Assembly: GCF_014638915.1 (NCBI RefSeq)
Contig: NZ_BMFQ01000002.1
Location: 496,001-560,000, forward strand
DNA length: 64,000 nucleotides
Direction: 5' to 3'
Source of the DNA: Xanthomarina arctica
GTDB taxonomy: Bacteria; Bacteroidota; Bacteroidia; Flavobacteriales; Flavobacteriaceae
A program made the translations under genes and the position numbers. The notes under the pieces are model-generated. The model was not told the DNA's origin, ran no database searches, and was given only the letters and a program-made list of their open reading frames with translations. Below are positions 37,712-47,349 of this stretch, piece after piece; position 1 is the first letter of the stretch; the number at the start of each line of letters is the position of its first letter.

Positions 37712-39571
37712 ATGACTGAACAATCCAATTATACCGAAGATAACATACGCTCACTTGACTGGAAGGAACATATTAGAATGCGTCCGGGAATGTATATCGG
37801 GAAACTTGGAGATGGATCATCGCCAGACGATGGTATTTATATTCTATTAAAGGAGGTATTAGATAATTCCATTGACGAATATGTTATGGGAGCTGGTAAA
37901 ACCATTGATATTTCCATTCAAGGAAGTAAAGTCATTGTACGTGATTACGGACGTGGAATTCCCTTAGGAAAGGTTGTAGACGTGGTTTCCAAAATGAATA
38001 CTGGTGGAAAATACGACTCCAAAGCCTTTAAAAAATCGGTAGGACTTAATGGTGTTGGTACCAAAGCCGTAAATGCCTTATCATCTTTTTTTAGAGTAGA
38101 ATCTACACGTGATAATAAATCGGCTTCAGCAGAATTTGAACAAGGTAACTTAATCAATCAAGATTTACTTGACGATACTTCTAGAAGAAAAGGAACCAAA
38201 GTTTCTTTTGTTCCAGATGAAATTATCTTTAAAAACTACAAATATAGAAATGAGTATGTTATTAAAATGCTCAAAAACTATGTGTATCTAAACACCGGTT
38301 TAACTATTGTTTTTAATGGCGAAAAGTATTTTAGCGAGCATGGTTTGAAGGATCTTTTATCCGAAAACATTAAAGATACAGATAGACTTTATCCTATTAT
38401 TCATTTAAAAGGAGAAGATATTGAAGTAGCCATTACCCACAGTAAAACGCAATATAGCGAAGAATATCATTCTTTTGTCAACGGGCAAAATACAACGCAA
38501 GGTGGAACTCATTTAGCAGCTTTTAGAGAAGCTCTTGTAAAAACCATTAGAGAATTTTATGGTAAGAGTTATGAAGCTTCAGATATTAGAAAATCCATAG
38601 TTTCTGCAGTTTCCATAAAAGTAATGGAACCTATTTTTGAAAGTCAGACCAAAACTAAATTAGGGTCTACAGACATGGGAGGTAAGCTGCCAACGGTTAG
38701 AACTTTTATAAACGACTTTCTAAAAACACAATTAGACAACTATTTACATAAAAATCCGGATACTGCTGAGAAAATTCAGCGTAAAATCCTTCAAGCAGAA
38801 AGAGAAAGAAAAGAACTTTCCGGTATTAGAAAATTGGCTAAGGATAGAGCTAAGAAATCAAATCTTCATAATAAAAAATTACGTGATTGTAGAGTTCATT
38901 TTGGTGATATAAAAAATGAAAGATACCTAGAAACTACCATGTTTATTACAGAGGGAGATTCGGCTTCTGGAAGTATTACTAAATCTAGAGATGTGAATAC
39001 GCAAGCGGTTTTTAGCTTAAAAGGGAAACCTTTAAACTGTTATGGCTTAACTAAAAAAATTGTATATGAAAATGAAGAGTTTAATCTCCTACAAGCCGCT
39101 TTAAATATTGAAGAATCTTTAGAAGATTTACGGTATAACAATGTGGTAATTGCTACAGATGCCGATGTGGATGGCATGCACATTCGTTTGTTATTAATTA
39201 CGTTCTTTTTACAATTCTTTCCGGAAATTATTAAAGAAGGGCATTTATATATCTTACAAACTCCTTTATTTCGTGTAAGAAACAAGAAGGAAACCATCTA
39301 TTGTTATTCTGAAGAAGAACGAAGAAACGCCGTTGAAAAATTAAAACCAAAACCGGAAATCACCCGATTTAAAGGACTTGGAGAAATTTCACCAGATGAA
39401 TTTGTACATTTTATAGGTGAAGATATTCGTCTAGATCCAATCATGTTGGATAAAGAAATGTCCATTGAAGAGTTACTTGCTTTTTATATGGGAAAAAACA
39501 CGCCAACCAGACAAGATTTTATTATTGATAATCTAAGAGTTGAATTAGATATTGTAGAAGAAGCCATATGA
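37712..39571 (+). CDS. parE: DNA topoisomerase IV subunit B
   Basis: ATPase subunit of the type IIA topoisomerase that decatenates chromosomes. The GHKL fold is visible in [24 protein letters not shown] and [18 protein letters not shown]; the TOPRIM part in [13 protein letters not shown] and [15 protein letters not shown]. The C-terminal [17 protein letters not shown] is the usual ending, and 619 residues fits ParE rather than the larger GyrB. It overlaps a small membrane protein gene by 4 nt (ATGA), then parC follows, forming one operon. Confidence 0.92.
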   Translation: MTEQSNYTEDNIRSLDWKEHIRMRPGMYIGKLGDGSSPDDGIYILLKEVLDNSIDEYVMGAGKTIDISIQGSKVIVRDYGRGIPLGKVVDVVSKMNTGGKYDSKAFKKSVGLNGVGTKAVNALSSFFRVESTRDNKSASAEFEQGNLINQDLLDDTSRRKGTKVSFVPDEIIFKNYKYRNEYVIKMLKNYVYLNTGLTIVFNGEKYFSEHGLKDLLSENIKDTDRLYPIIHLKGEDIEVAITHSKTQYSEEYHSFVNGQNTTQGGTHLAAFREALVKTIREFYGKSYEASDIRKSIVSAVSIKVMEPIFESQTKTKLGSTDMGGKLPTVRTFINDFLKTQLDNYLHKNPDTAEKIQRKILQAERERKELSGIRKLAKDRAKKSNLHNKKLRDCRVHFGDIKNERYLETTMFITEGDSASGSITKSRDVNTQAVFSLKGKPLNCYGLTKKIVYENEEFNLLQAALNIEESLEDLRYNNVVIATDADVDGMHIRLLLITFFLQFFPEIIKEGHLYILQTPLFRVRNKKETIYCYSEEERRNAVEKLKPKPEITRFKGLGEISPDEFVHFIGEDIRLDPIMLDKEMSIEELLAFYMGKNTPTRQDFIIDNLRVELDIVEEAI

Positions 39572-40050
39572 GAACCAACAACGATAAAGTAAGAAATATT
39601 ATTATTTCAGTATATTTTATATTGATTGTATTGGCAATTATTTTAGCGACAGTATTTAGTGCTTTTAGTCATTTAACACCAAATCCTTTAGTCACGTTTT
39701 TTATACTAGTATTTAGTTTTGGACTCCTTTTTTTTATTGTTCATTTTATTTCAAAATATTTCGAATACGATAGCGATGGCCTAAAAGTAGTTGTAACTAA
39801 TAAAGGTCTGCTACTTTCAGATCATTTCAATTATAGAGAACATAGAGTCGAGTTTTCAAAAGACGGTCTTATCGGTTTTAAGTTTAATAATTATTTAGCA
39901 TATAAAGAGCTAGTTTTGTTGGTAAAGGACAAACATGGTCATACAAAAAAAGAACGTTTTAATGTGTCTTTGGTTTCTAAGAAAAAGAGAAAATATATCA
40001 GACAATCATTAACAAAAATGATAAAATTAAATAGAAAACCTACCGATTAA
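39568..40050 (+). CDS. Membrane protein of unknown function inside the parE-parC operon
   Basis: A 160-residue protein with two hydrophobic segments (about residues 12-35 and 42-63) followed by a soluble basic domain of about 95 residues ([20 protein letters not shown], then [13 protein letters not shown]). Its ATG overlaps the parE stop (ATGA) and its stop overlaps the parC start (TAATG), so it is translationally linked to both topoisomerase IV subunits. The soluble domain has a PH-like look but I do not recognise it. Role unknown; position suggests a link to topoisomerase or chromosome partition. Confidence 0.7.
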   Translation: MRTNNDKVRNIIISVYFILIVLAIILATVFSAFSHLTPNPLVTFFILVFSFGLLFFIVHFISKYFEYDSDGLKVVVTNKGLLLSDHFNYREHRVEFSKDGLIGFKFNNYLAYKELVLLVKDKHGHTKKERFNVSLVSKKKRKYIRQSLTKMIKLNRKPTD

Positions 40051-42713
40051 TGAGTGAAGAGAACGACAATTTGTTAAATGAACAAGAAGACAGTCAGGAA
40101 ACTATCAAAAAGGTTTCTGGCATGTTTAAAGATTGGTTTTTAGATTATGCATCCTACGTTATTCTGGAACGTGCTGTGCCAGCTATTGAAGACGGTTTTA
40201 AACCGGTTCAACGTCGTATCATGCACTCCATGAAGGATTTAGACGATGGACGCTACAATAAAGTAGCCAACATTGTTGGACATACCATGCAATATCATCC
40301 ACACGGAGATGCTAGTATTGCAGATGCTATGGTTCAAATTGGTCAGAAAGATTTACTAATTGACACCCAAGGAAACTGGGGTAATATATTAACAGGAGAT
40401 AGTGCAGCAGCATCTAGATATATCGAAGCGCGTTTATCCAAATTTGCGTTAGACGTTGTTTATAATCCTAAAATAACAGAATGGCATGCCTCTTATGATG
40501 GCAGACGAAAAGAACCCGTAAATCTTCCAGTCATGTTTCCTTTGCTTTTGGCACAAGGAGGAGAAGGAATTGCTGTAGGACTTTCAACAAAAATACTACC
40601 TCATAATTTTATTGAACTTATCGATGCTTCTGTAAAGCACTTAAAAGGAAAGCGTTTTATTATCTATCCAGATTTTCCAACAGCAGGAATTATAGATATT
40701 ACCAATTACAACGACGGATTACGAGGTGGAAAAGTTCGGGTTAGAGCTAAAATTTCTCAGTTCGATAAAAATACCTTAGTTATTACAGAAATTCCTTTTG
40801 GCACCAATACCTCTTCTTTAATTGATTCCATTTTGAAAGCCAATGATAAAGGTAAGATAAAAATCAAGAAAATTGAAGATAATACGGCTGCCAAAGTAGA
40901 AATCTTAGTGCATTTACCAGGAGGTATTTCTCCAGATAAAACAATAGATGCTCTATATGCTTTTACCAGTTGCGAGAGTTCTATTTCTCCTTTAGGGTGC
41001 GTTATTGAAGACAACAGACCACTATTTGTTGGTGTTTCTGAAATGCTTCGTCGTTCAACCGATAACACAGTTGTATTATTAAAAAATGAATTAGAAATTC
41101 AACTTGGTGAATTTGAAGAACAATGGCATTTTGCTTCTTTAGAACGTATTTTTATTGAAAATAGAATCTATCGCGATATTGAGGAAGAAGAAACTTGGGA
41201 AGGCGTTATTATAGCCATCGATAACGGATTGAAACCTCATACAAAACATCTTAAACGAGCTGTTTTAGAAGAAGATATTGTTAGGCTAACGGAAATTCGA
41301 ATCAAACGTATTTCAAAATTCGATATAGATAAAGCCCAACAAAAAATAGATTCGCTTGAAGAGCAAATAGCAAAAGTAAAACACCATTTGGCGAACTTAA
41401 TTGATTACGCCATTGCCTTTTTTGAAAGACTTAAAAAAGAATACGGAAAAGGAAGAGAAAGACTAACAGAAATTAGAACTTTTGAAGATGTAGATGCTAC
41501 GAAAGTCATTATAAGAAACACGAAGCTTTATGTAAATAGAGAAGAAGGTTTTATAGGAACATCTCTTAAAAAGGACGAGTATGTTTGCGATTGTAGCGAC
41601 ATAGACGACATTATTGTTTTTACGGCAGAAGGAAAAATGATGGTTAGCAAAGTGGACGCAAAAACCTTTGTTGGTAAAGATATCATCCATGTTGCTGTGT
41701 TTAAAAAGAAAGACAAGCGCACCATTTACAACCTAATTTATAAAGATGGAAGTAAAGGACCATCTTATGTGAAACGTTTTGCAGTTACATCCACCACCAG
41801 AGATAAAGAATACGATTTAACAAATGGAAATAAAGGATCTTCCGTTTGGTATTTTTCTGCAAACCCAAATGGCGAAGCCGAAATGGTAACTATTAATCTT
41901 AGACAAGTTGGTAGTATCAAAAAACTAAGATGGGATCTGGATTTTTCTGAAGTTTTAATTAAAGGACGTGCTTCAAAAGGAAATGTGGTAACCAAACATG
42001 CCATTAAAAAAGTAGAACTTAAGGAAAAAGGGGTATCCACATTAAAACCACGAAAAATATGGTTCGACGATACAGTGCAACGCTTAAACGTTGATGATCG
42101 AGGGGAACTAGTTGGAGAATTTAGAGGTGAAGATAGAATTTTAATCATCACACAATCGGGAATGGTAAAAACAATCACTCCTGAAATTACCACGCATTTT
42201 GATGACGATATGATTGTCATGGAAAAGTGGATTCCTAAAAAACCAATTTCGGCCATTTATTTCGATGGAGAAAAAGAACGCTATTACGTCAAGCGTTTTG
42301 TGATAGAAAATGAAGCGCGAGAAGAAAGTTTTATTTCTGAACACCCTAATTCGCAACTTGAAATTGTTTCCACAGAATGGAGACCTATTGCAGATGTCGA
42401 ATTCACTAAAGAAAGAGGTAAGGATCGGAAAGATAATTTACAAGTAAATTTTGAAGAGTTTATTTCTGTAAAAGGGATTTCTGCCTTAGGAAATCAGTTA
42501 ACTAAAGATAAAATTAATCAAGTAAGCTTGCTAGAATCTTTACCATACGAAGCTCCAGAAGAAATTCCTGCTGAAGACATAGAAGTGGTTGATGAAACAG
42601 ATGTTTCTAAGGATGATAATCCTCAAAATAATTCTGGAAATTCAAAGAGCGAAGTAGATGATGACGGCTCCAAAGATGCTTTAGATGATAAAGGACAAAC
42701 AACCTTGTTTTAA
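40050..42713 (+). CDS. parC: DNA topoisomerase IV subunit A
   Basis: Breakage-reunion subunit of topoisomerase IV, 887 residues. Supporting features are YASYVILERAVPAIEDGFKP at the N-terminus, RRIMHSM, HPHGDASIADAMVQIGQ (quinolone-determining region), the catalytic Tyr124 in SAAASRYIEARLSK and the GQGGEGIAVGLSTK-like loop (AQGGEGIAVGLSTK). The C-terminal beta-pinwheel region is followed by an acidic, low-complexity tail (about residues 845-887). It begins on the last base of the preceding stop. Confidence 0.92.
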   Translation: MSEENDNLLNEQEDSQETIKKVSGMFKDWFLDYASYVILERAVPAIEDGFKPVQRRIMHSMKDLDDGRYNKVANIVGHTMQYHPHGDASIADAMVQIGQKDLLIDTQGNWGNILTGDSAAASRYIEARLSKFALDVVYNPKITEWHASYDGRRKEPVNLPVMFPLLLAQGGEGIAVGLSTKILPHNFIELIDASVKHLKGKRFIIYPDFPTAGIIDITNYNDGLRGGKVRVRAKISQFDKNTLVITEIPFGTNTSSLIDSILKANDKGKIKIKKIEDNTAAKVEILVHLPGGISPDKTIDALYAFTSCESSISPLGCVIEDNRPLFVGVSEMLRRSTDNTVVLLKNELEIQLGEFEEQWHFASLERIFIENRIYRDIEEEETWEGVIIAIDNGLKPHTKHLKRAVLEEDIVRLTEIRIKRISKFDIDKAQQKIDSLEEQIAKVKHHLANLIDYAIAFFERLKKEYGKGRERLTEIRTFEDVDATKVIIRNTKLYVNREEGFIGTSLKKDEYVCDCSDIDDIIVFTAEGKMMVSKVDAKTFVGKDIIHVAVFKKKDKRTIYNLIYKDGSKGPSYVKRFAVTSTTRDKEYDLTNGNKGSSVWYFSANPNGEAEMVTINLRQVGSIKKLRWDLDFSEVLIKGRASKGNVVTKHAIKKVELKEKGVSTLKPRKIWFDDTVQRLNVDDRGELVGEFRGEDRILIITQSGMVKTITPEITTHFDDDMIVMEKWIPKKPISAIYFDGEKERYYVKRFVIENEAREESFISEHPNSQLEIVSTEWRPIADVEFTKERGKDRKDNLQVNFEEFISVKGISALGNQLTKDKINQVSLLESLPYEAPEEIPAEDIEVVDETDVSKDDNPQNNSGNSKSEVDDDGSKDALDDKGQTTLF

Positions 42714-42729
42714 TTAATATTTAATTTCT

Positions 42730-42771
42730 AAGAGCCTGATTTTATTTCACAAAAGAATCCGGCTCTTTTTC
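42730..42771 (+). terminator. Terminator of the topoisomerase IV operon
   Basis: Long imperfect stem AGAGCC-TGATT / AATC-CGGCTCT with a loop of about 14 nt, followed by a T run. Confidence 0.75.
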
Positions 42772-42833
42772 TTATTAGCGTGATAATTTGCTTGTTGTGA
42801 ACAATTTAAGGCCAACCATTTTTGAAATGTTCG

Positions 42834-42863
42834 TTGTAATTCAATTTTTATTTTGTATTTTTA
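42834..42863 (+). promoter_or_regulatory. Candidate promoter of the T9SS-exported CUB protein
   Basis: TTG at 42834-42836 and TATTTTTA at 42856-42863 have a 19-nt spacing, as expected for a Bacteroidota promoter (last base of -7 differs). The start codon follows 23 nt later. Confidence 0.4.
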
Positions 42864-42886
42864 GGTATTAATCAATACTTATAAAT

Positions 42887-45856
42887 ATGAAAAACACTAC
42901 ACTTAAAACGCTGTTTTTTCTTACTGCTACGTTGTTTATAACGTCAGTATACTCTCAGACAGCTAGAGAAAGGTACGTTCCTACTGAGGTGGAAAAAGTA
43001 CTAGAGAAAGTTCAATCTGCCGCAAACTTAACTTTAAGAGAGCCCGCAAATCTCCTTACAAAAGAAGAACAGAAAGTTCTAAGAGATTATTATCAAACTC
43101 CAGAAATTTCAAATACAGCCTTTAGAGCAACAGGAGATGTTTATGCTTTAGATGTTAGAAATGGGGGAGACTATGGAAGTTTTCCACTAACAGGACCTTT
43201 CAATATTGCTAGCGTGGCAGTGATTACCAATGATATATACGCATCAGATTTTGATGTTACAGGAACACTATATGCTTTAGCTACTACCGATGTTAATTTA
43301 GTGTCTGTTGAACCTGATACAGGTGCCATAACAATTGTAGCTCCTCTAACTGGAGCTGCTACAGATGTTACATACTCTGGTTTATCTTGGAATCAAACAA
43401 ATTCTACAATGTATGCCCTTACCACAGATGGAACAACAACTAATTTATATACCTTGGATTTAACTACTGGGGCCATGACACTTATTGGTGCAACCGGAAC
43501 GACTCTTGGTATTTGGCTTGCCATAGATAATGCTGGTATTATTTACATGGCAGATATTGGTAACGATAATTTTTACACTCTTAATCCAACTACAGGAGCG
43601 GCAACATTGGTTGGCCCACTTGGTGTTGATATCTCATTTGCTCAAGATGCAGATGTAGATCCAGTATCAAATACCTTGTATATGGCAGGATATATTGGAG
43701 GTGGCGTTAATAATATTTATTCCGTAGATGTCACCACAGGAACTGCTACATCTTTGGGGACTGTAAATAATAATGATGCTGAGTTAGGAATGTTTTCTAT
43801 TGATGGACCAATAGCAATTGATAATAATTTTGTTTGCGATGATGCCATCACTATCGGATTAGGTATTATTAACTCTAATGGTCCTTCTAATGCCGGCGGC
43901 GGAGCTTCTAATGTTTGTTTATCGGGAGCTACAAATTCTGAATGGTATGCTTATACAGCAACAAATTCAGGAGATTTAACCATCTCTTCAGATTTAACAT
44001 CTAATTCGGGAGTAGATACAAGAGTCTCTGTTTATAATGATGACTGTATGAATTTAGCTTGTATCGATTCAGATGATAATTCAGGAGCTAATAATACATC
44101 AACAGTTGTTATTCCTGTAATTAGTGGGATGACATATCTTATAGAATGGGATGATGCCAATAATGCGGATGCTTTCGATTTTGAATTGTCTCTTGCTATT
44201 TCTTGTCCAGACCCTATAAACTTTGCTATAGCATCCTTTGATGATACAACGGCAGATTTTAGTTGGGATGCTGTTGCAGAAGCAACCAATGGGTATGTGC
44301 TTAATGTATTTAATGCTGGCGATGACCCAGATGTGGATAGCCCAGTTTATACTGAAAATATTCCTTCTGGAACATTAACGGCAACTGCAACTCCTTTAAT
44401 GCCACAAACCATGTATGATGTTTATTTAATGGCAGACTGTGATACAAGTGTTTCTAATTCTGTTTCTTTAAGTTTTGAAACGGATATTGCTCCTCCAGTA
44501 TGTGGCGGCACTTATGCTGATGTAGGTGGTGCAACTGGTCCTTATTTACCAAGCGAAAATACCACAACTACCATTTCTCCAGATGTTTCTGGTGATGTAG
44601 TAACTGTTACCTTTACTTATGTGGATATAGAAAGTTCTACCGGTGTTGGAACTCAAGATGGTTGTTGGGATTATTTAACTGTTTACAATGGACCAGATGC
44701 TAGTTATCCAGTATTAGCTCAAACGCTTTGTGGAGAAGAAAGCGGAGATGGAGGTGTGTCTTCTGTTCCAGGTAGTATATTATCTATAGGAATGTCCTTT
44801 ACATCAACCGATGCTTCTGGAGCCTTAACCTTTGTATTTACTTCTGATGGAAGTTTACAAGAAACGGGTTGGTTAGCAGATGTTACTTGTGGACCACCGC
44901 CAAGTTGTGTTACTCCAGGGAGTTTTTCTAATACAATGACTACAGATACCATGGCTACTTATACTTGGGATGAAACCGCGAATGCAAGTAACGGTTATGT
45001 GTTTAGTGTATTTAACGACGGAGATGATCCAGACACTGCTACTGCTGTATATACCGAAAATATTGCATTTGGAACAAACACTGCTACAGCCACAGGTTTA
45101 ATGCCAGCAACGGCTTACGATGCTTATATAATGGCTGATTGTGATACATCTGGAATGTCTACAACAGATTTAGATTCTTTTACAACCGAAGCCGCGCCAC
45201 CTGTCTGTGGTGGAAGTTTTGTAGATTCAGGAGGCGTTTCTGCAGGATATTCACCAAGTGAAGTGACAACAACAACAATTTCTCCAGATGTTGCTGGTGA
45301 ATATGTAACTGTAACATTCACTTATGTTGATATTGAAAGTGCTACTGGCGAAGGAAATCAAGAGGGGTGTTGGGATTACTTAACAATTTATGATGGTCCA
45401 GACGCTTCGTATCCGGTTTTGGCACAAACCCTTTGTGGGGAAGAAAGTGGTGATGGCAGTACGCCTACCTTATATCCTGAAAGTTTGCTTTCTGTAGGTA
45501 ATTCTTATACTTCTACAGATTCTTCAGGAGCTTTAACTTTTGTGTTTACCTCCGATTCTAGTGTTCAGGAAACTGGCTGGATTGCAGATGTTACTTGTGG
45601 TGCTTTATCTATTGATGAGTTTTCTGAAGCACAATTTAGTTATTATCCGAATCCAACTTCAGGGTTATTGCATATCAATGCAAAACAGACTATTGATACT
45701 GTTCAAGTATTTAATCTGTTAGGTCAAGAAGTTATGAGTTTAAGCCCTAGAGCTATGGAAGTTACATTAGACTTTTCAAGCTTAAGTCAAGGAGCTTATT
45801 TCTTGAAATCTTCTGTTAATGGCAATCTATCAACTCATAAAATAATTAGGAGATAA
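42887..45856 (+). CDS. Secreted multidomain protein with FnIII-CUB repeats and T9SS sorting domain
   Basis: A 989-residue exported protein. A signal peptide (to about residue 24) is followed by a DUF4394-like beta-propeller region at about 80-310 (repeated TLYALATTD, TLDLTTGAMTLIG, TLNPTTGAATLVG), a PPC-like domain at about 315-440, then two copies of an FnIII plus CUB module at about 445-665 and 675-900, and a C-terminal type IX sorting domain (YYPNPTSGLLHI, NLLGQEV, LSQGAYFLK). It is probably released or anchored on the surface through T9SS. Adhesion or glycan binding is the likely role; no catalytic site is visible. Confidence 0.85.
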   Translation: MKNTTLKTLFFLTATLFITSVYSQTARERYVPTEVEKVLEKVQSAANLTLREPANLLTKEEQKVLRDYYQTPEISNTAFRATGDVYALDVRNGGDYGSFPLTGPFNIASVAVITNDIYASDFDVTGTLYALATTDVNLVSVEPDTGAITIVAPLTGAATDVTYSGLSWNQTNSTMYALTTDGTTTNLYTLDLTTGAMTLIGATGTTLGIWLAIDNAGIIYMADIGNDNFYTLNPTTGAATLVGPLGVDISFAQDADVDPVSNTLYMAGYIGGGVNNIYSVDVTTGTATSLGTVNNNDAELGMFSIDGPIAIDNNFVCDDAITIGLGIINSNGPSNAGGGASNVCLSGATNSEWYAYTATNSGDLTISSDLTSNSGVDTRVSVYNDDCMNLACIDSDDNSGANNTSTVVIPVISGMTYLIEWDDANNADAFDFELSLAISCPDPINFAIASFDDTTADFSWDAVAEATNGYVLNVFNAGDDPDVDSPVYTENIPSGTLTATATPLMPQTMYDVYLMADCDTSVSNSVSLSFETDIAPPVCGGTYADVGGATGPYLPSENTTTTISPDVSGDVVTVTFTYVDIESSTGVGTQDGCWDYLTVYNGPDASYPVLAQTLCGEESGDGGVSSVPGSILSIGMSFTSTDASGALTFVFTSDGSLQETGWLADVTCGPPPSCVTPGSFSNTMTTDTMATYTWDETANASNGYVFSVFNDGDDPDTATAVYTENIAFGTNTATATGLMPATAYDAYIMADCDTSGMSTTDLDSFTTEAAPPVCGGSFVDSGGVSAGYSPSEVTTTTISPDVAGEYVTVTFTYVDIESATGEGNQEGCWDYLTIYDGPDASYPVLAQTLCGEESGDGSTPTLYPESLLSVGNSYTSTDSSGALTFVFTSDSSVQETGWIADVTCGALSIDEFSEAQFSYYPNPTSGLLHINAKQTIDTVQVFNLLGQEVMSLSPRAMEVTLDFSSLSQGAYFLKSSVNGNLSTHKIIRR

Positions 45857-45871
45857 TTTATTTTAATATTT

Positions 45872-45907
45872 AAAAGACCATACATTCATACTGTATGGTC
45901 TTTTTTT
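45872..45907. terminator. Bidirectional terminator between the CUB protein and terC-like genes
   Basis: A 10-bp perfect stem AGACCATACA / TGTATGGTCT with a 7-nt loop, flanked by A and T runs, in the gap between convergent genes. Confidence 0.9.
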
Positions 45908-45929
45908 ATGTTCTAAATCTATTTTAAAA

Positions 45930-46727
45930 TTATTTCTTTGAAACTTTTCCCTTCTGAATTTTAAAATTAATAAACTCTACTAGTAAGGAGAATGCAATGG
46001 CAAAATATAAATAACCTTTTGGCACAGCTCCAACAGTTTGACCAAAAAATGACGTGTGGGATAGATGTGCTGCTTCAGTAATTAACATAAAACCTATTAG
46101 TATTAAAAAAGCCAAACCTAAAATTTGCATACTTGGATGAGCATTTATAAAATTTCTAATGGGATTCGCAAAAGTGATCATAATACCTATGGAAATTACC
46201 ACAGCAATAATCATTAATACTAAGGCATAATTATGGTTTGGATGTAACCCATTGGTCATCCCAACAGCTGTAAGAATAGAATCTATCGAGAATATAAAGT
46301 CAATAATCACAATCTGGGTGATGGCTTGAGACAAAGTATTAATTTTCTTCCCTTTTATTTCATCTTCATCATGAGAAGGTGTTTCAACTTTTTCTCTTAT
46401 TTCAGAAGTACTTTTATAAATTAAAAAAAGACCTCCTAAAAAAAGAATAATAGCTTGTCCACTAATAGCTATATGTAACCAGCTTGTTTCAATCGTGTAA
46501 AAGGGCTCTTTTAACCCAACCAAAAACGATACGAAAAACAATAATATAATACGTTGCACCATGGCTAGCAAAAGACCAATATTTGTTGCTTTAGCACGTT
46601 GATGCTCAGGTAATTTATTGGCAGCTATAGAAATAAATACAATATTATCAATTCCAAGAATAATTTCAAGGAACGTTAATGTTAACAGTGCCATGATGGC
46701 ATCTCCAGACAATAAAAAGTCTATCAT
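45930..46727 (-). CDS. TerC family membrane protein
   Basis: A 265-residue inner-membrane protein with seven or more hydrophobic segments. The family motifs TLTFLEIILGIDNIVFISI and VIIDFIFSIDSILTAVGM contain the conserved Asp residues in two similar halves. TerC/Alx proteins are linked to tellurite resistance and to manganese export and cotranslocational metal loading. It begins one base after the stop of a small lipoprotein gene on the same strand, so the two are co-transcribed. Confidence 0.88.
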   Translation of the reverse strand: MIDFLLSGDAIMALLTLTFLEIILGIDNIVFISIAANKLPEHQRAKATNIGLLLAMVQRIILLFFVSFLVGLKEPFYTIETSWLHIAISGQAIILFLGGLFLIYKSTSEIREKVETPSHDEDEIKGKKINTLSQAITQIVIIDFIFSIDSILTAVGMTNGLHPNHNYALVLMIIAVVISIGIMITFANPIRNFINAHPSMQILGLAFLILIGFMLITEAAHLSHTSFFGQTVGAVPKGYLYFAIAFSLLVEFINFKIQKGKVSKK

Positions 46728-46728
46728 A

Positions 46729-47100
46729 CTATTGTATTTTGGTTGCTATTCCTTTTTGTTTCGTTTTTTCACCTACGTAAGAATATTCAAAAGTATAAGT
46801 AGAATCTGTTGTTACTAATATTTTTAGATGCACGTCTTTTTGTTCAGCCATACTTTTTGGATTAATAGTTTTGAAAATAACTTCACAATCGTTTATCCAT
46901 CGTACTTGAGAGGAGTCTACTTTGTTATTATATGTTTCTATTTGAATGTCTTTTTTTCTTGTGAAATTAGATTTATAAACAACACCTTCAATGGTGATTT
47001 CACTGTGAAAAGTGCCAATCTGAAAGTTAGCACACTCGCGTTCCCTTTCATAACAACTTGTCAATAACAAAAGGATACTAAAACTAAGGAGATATTTCAT
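46729..47100 (-). CDS. Small lipoprotein upstream of the TerC gene
   Basis: A 123-residue lipoprotein: MKYLLSFSILLLLTSC gives the acylated Cys at position 16, followed by YERERECANFQIGTFHSEIT and a beta-rich domain of about 90 residues. Similar flavobacterial proteins have, I believe, carried the misleading label DNA topoisomerase IV in databases; nothing here resembles a topoisomerase. Its stop is adjacent to the TerC start, which suggests a joint envelope role. Function unknown. Confidence 0.7.
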   Translation of the reverse strand: MKYLLSFSILLLLTSCYERERECANFQIGTFHSEITIEGVVYKSNFTRKKDIQIETYNNKVDSSQVRWINDCEVIFKTINPKSMAEQKDVHLKILVTTDSTYTFEYSYVGEKTKQKGIATKIQ

Positions 47101-47349
47101 ATGTTTTTTCCAAGAAAGTGGATGCTTATTTTAATTTGAAATAATTATTCAAAAATACTAAAAAGTAAGATCAAAAAACCAGGGGAGCAATTGTTTTTAA
47201 ATTTCAAATAAAATGATTCTCTAACCGTTTGTTTGGTTGATATTATCTTTATAAAACTATCTTAAAGTCTTTTAATTTTACCTTTAAAAGCTTTAATTTG
47301 GCCTAGTTTTTATAAACATTCAATAACTGCTTTTTAAAGCCTATCATTT

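Noticed and set aside
41765-42256. 163-codon open frame on the minus strand inside parC
   Set aside because: It is a shadow of the parC frame with no protein-like features and no regulatory signals.
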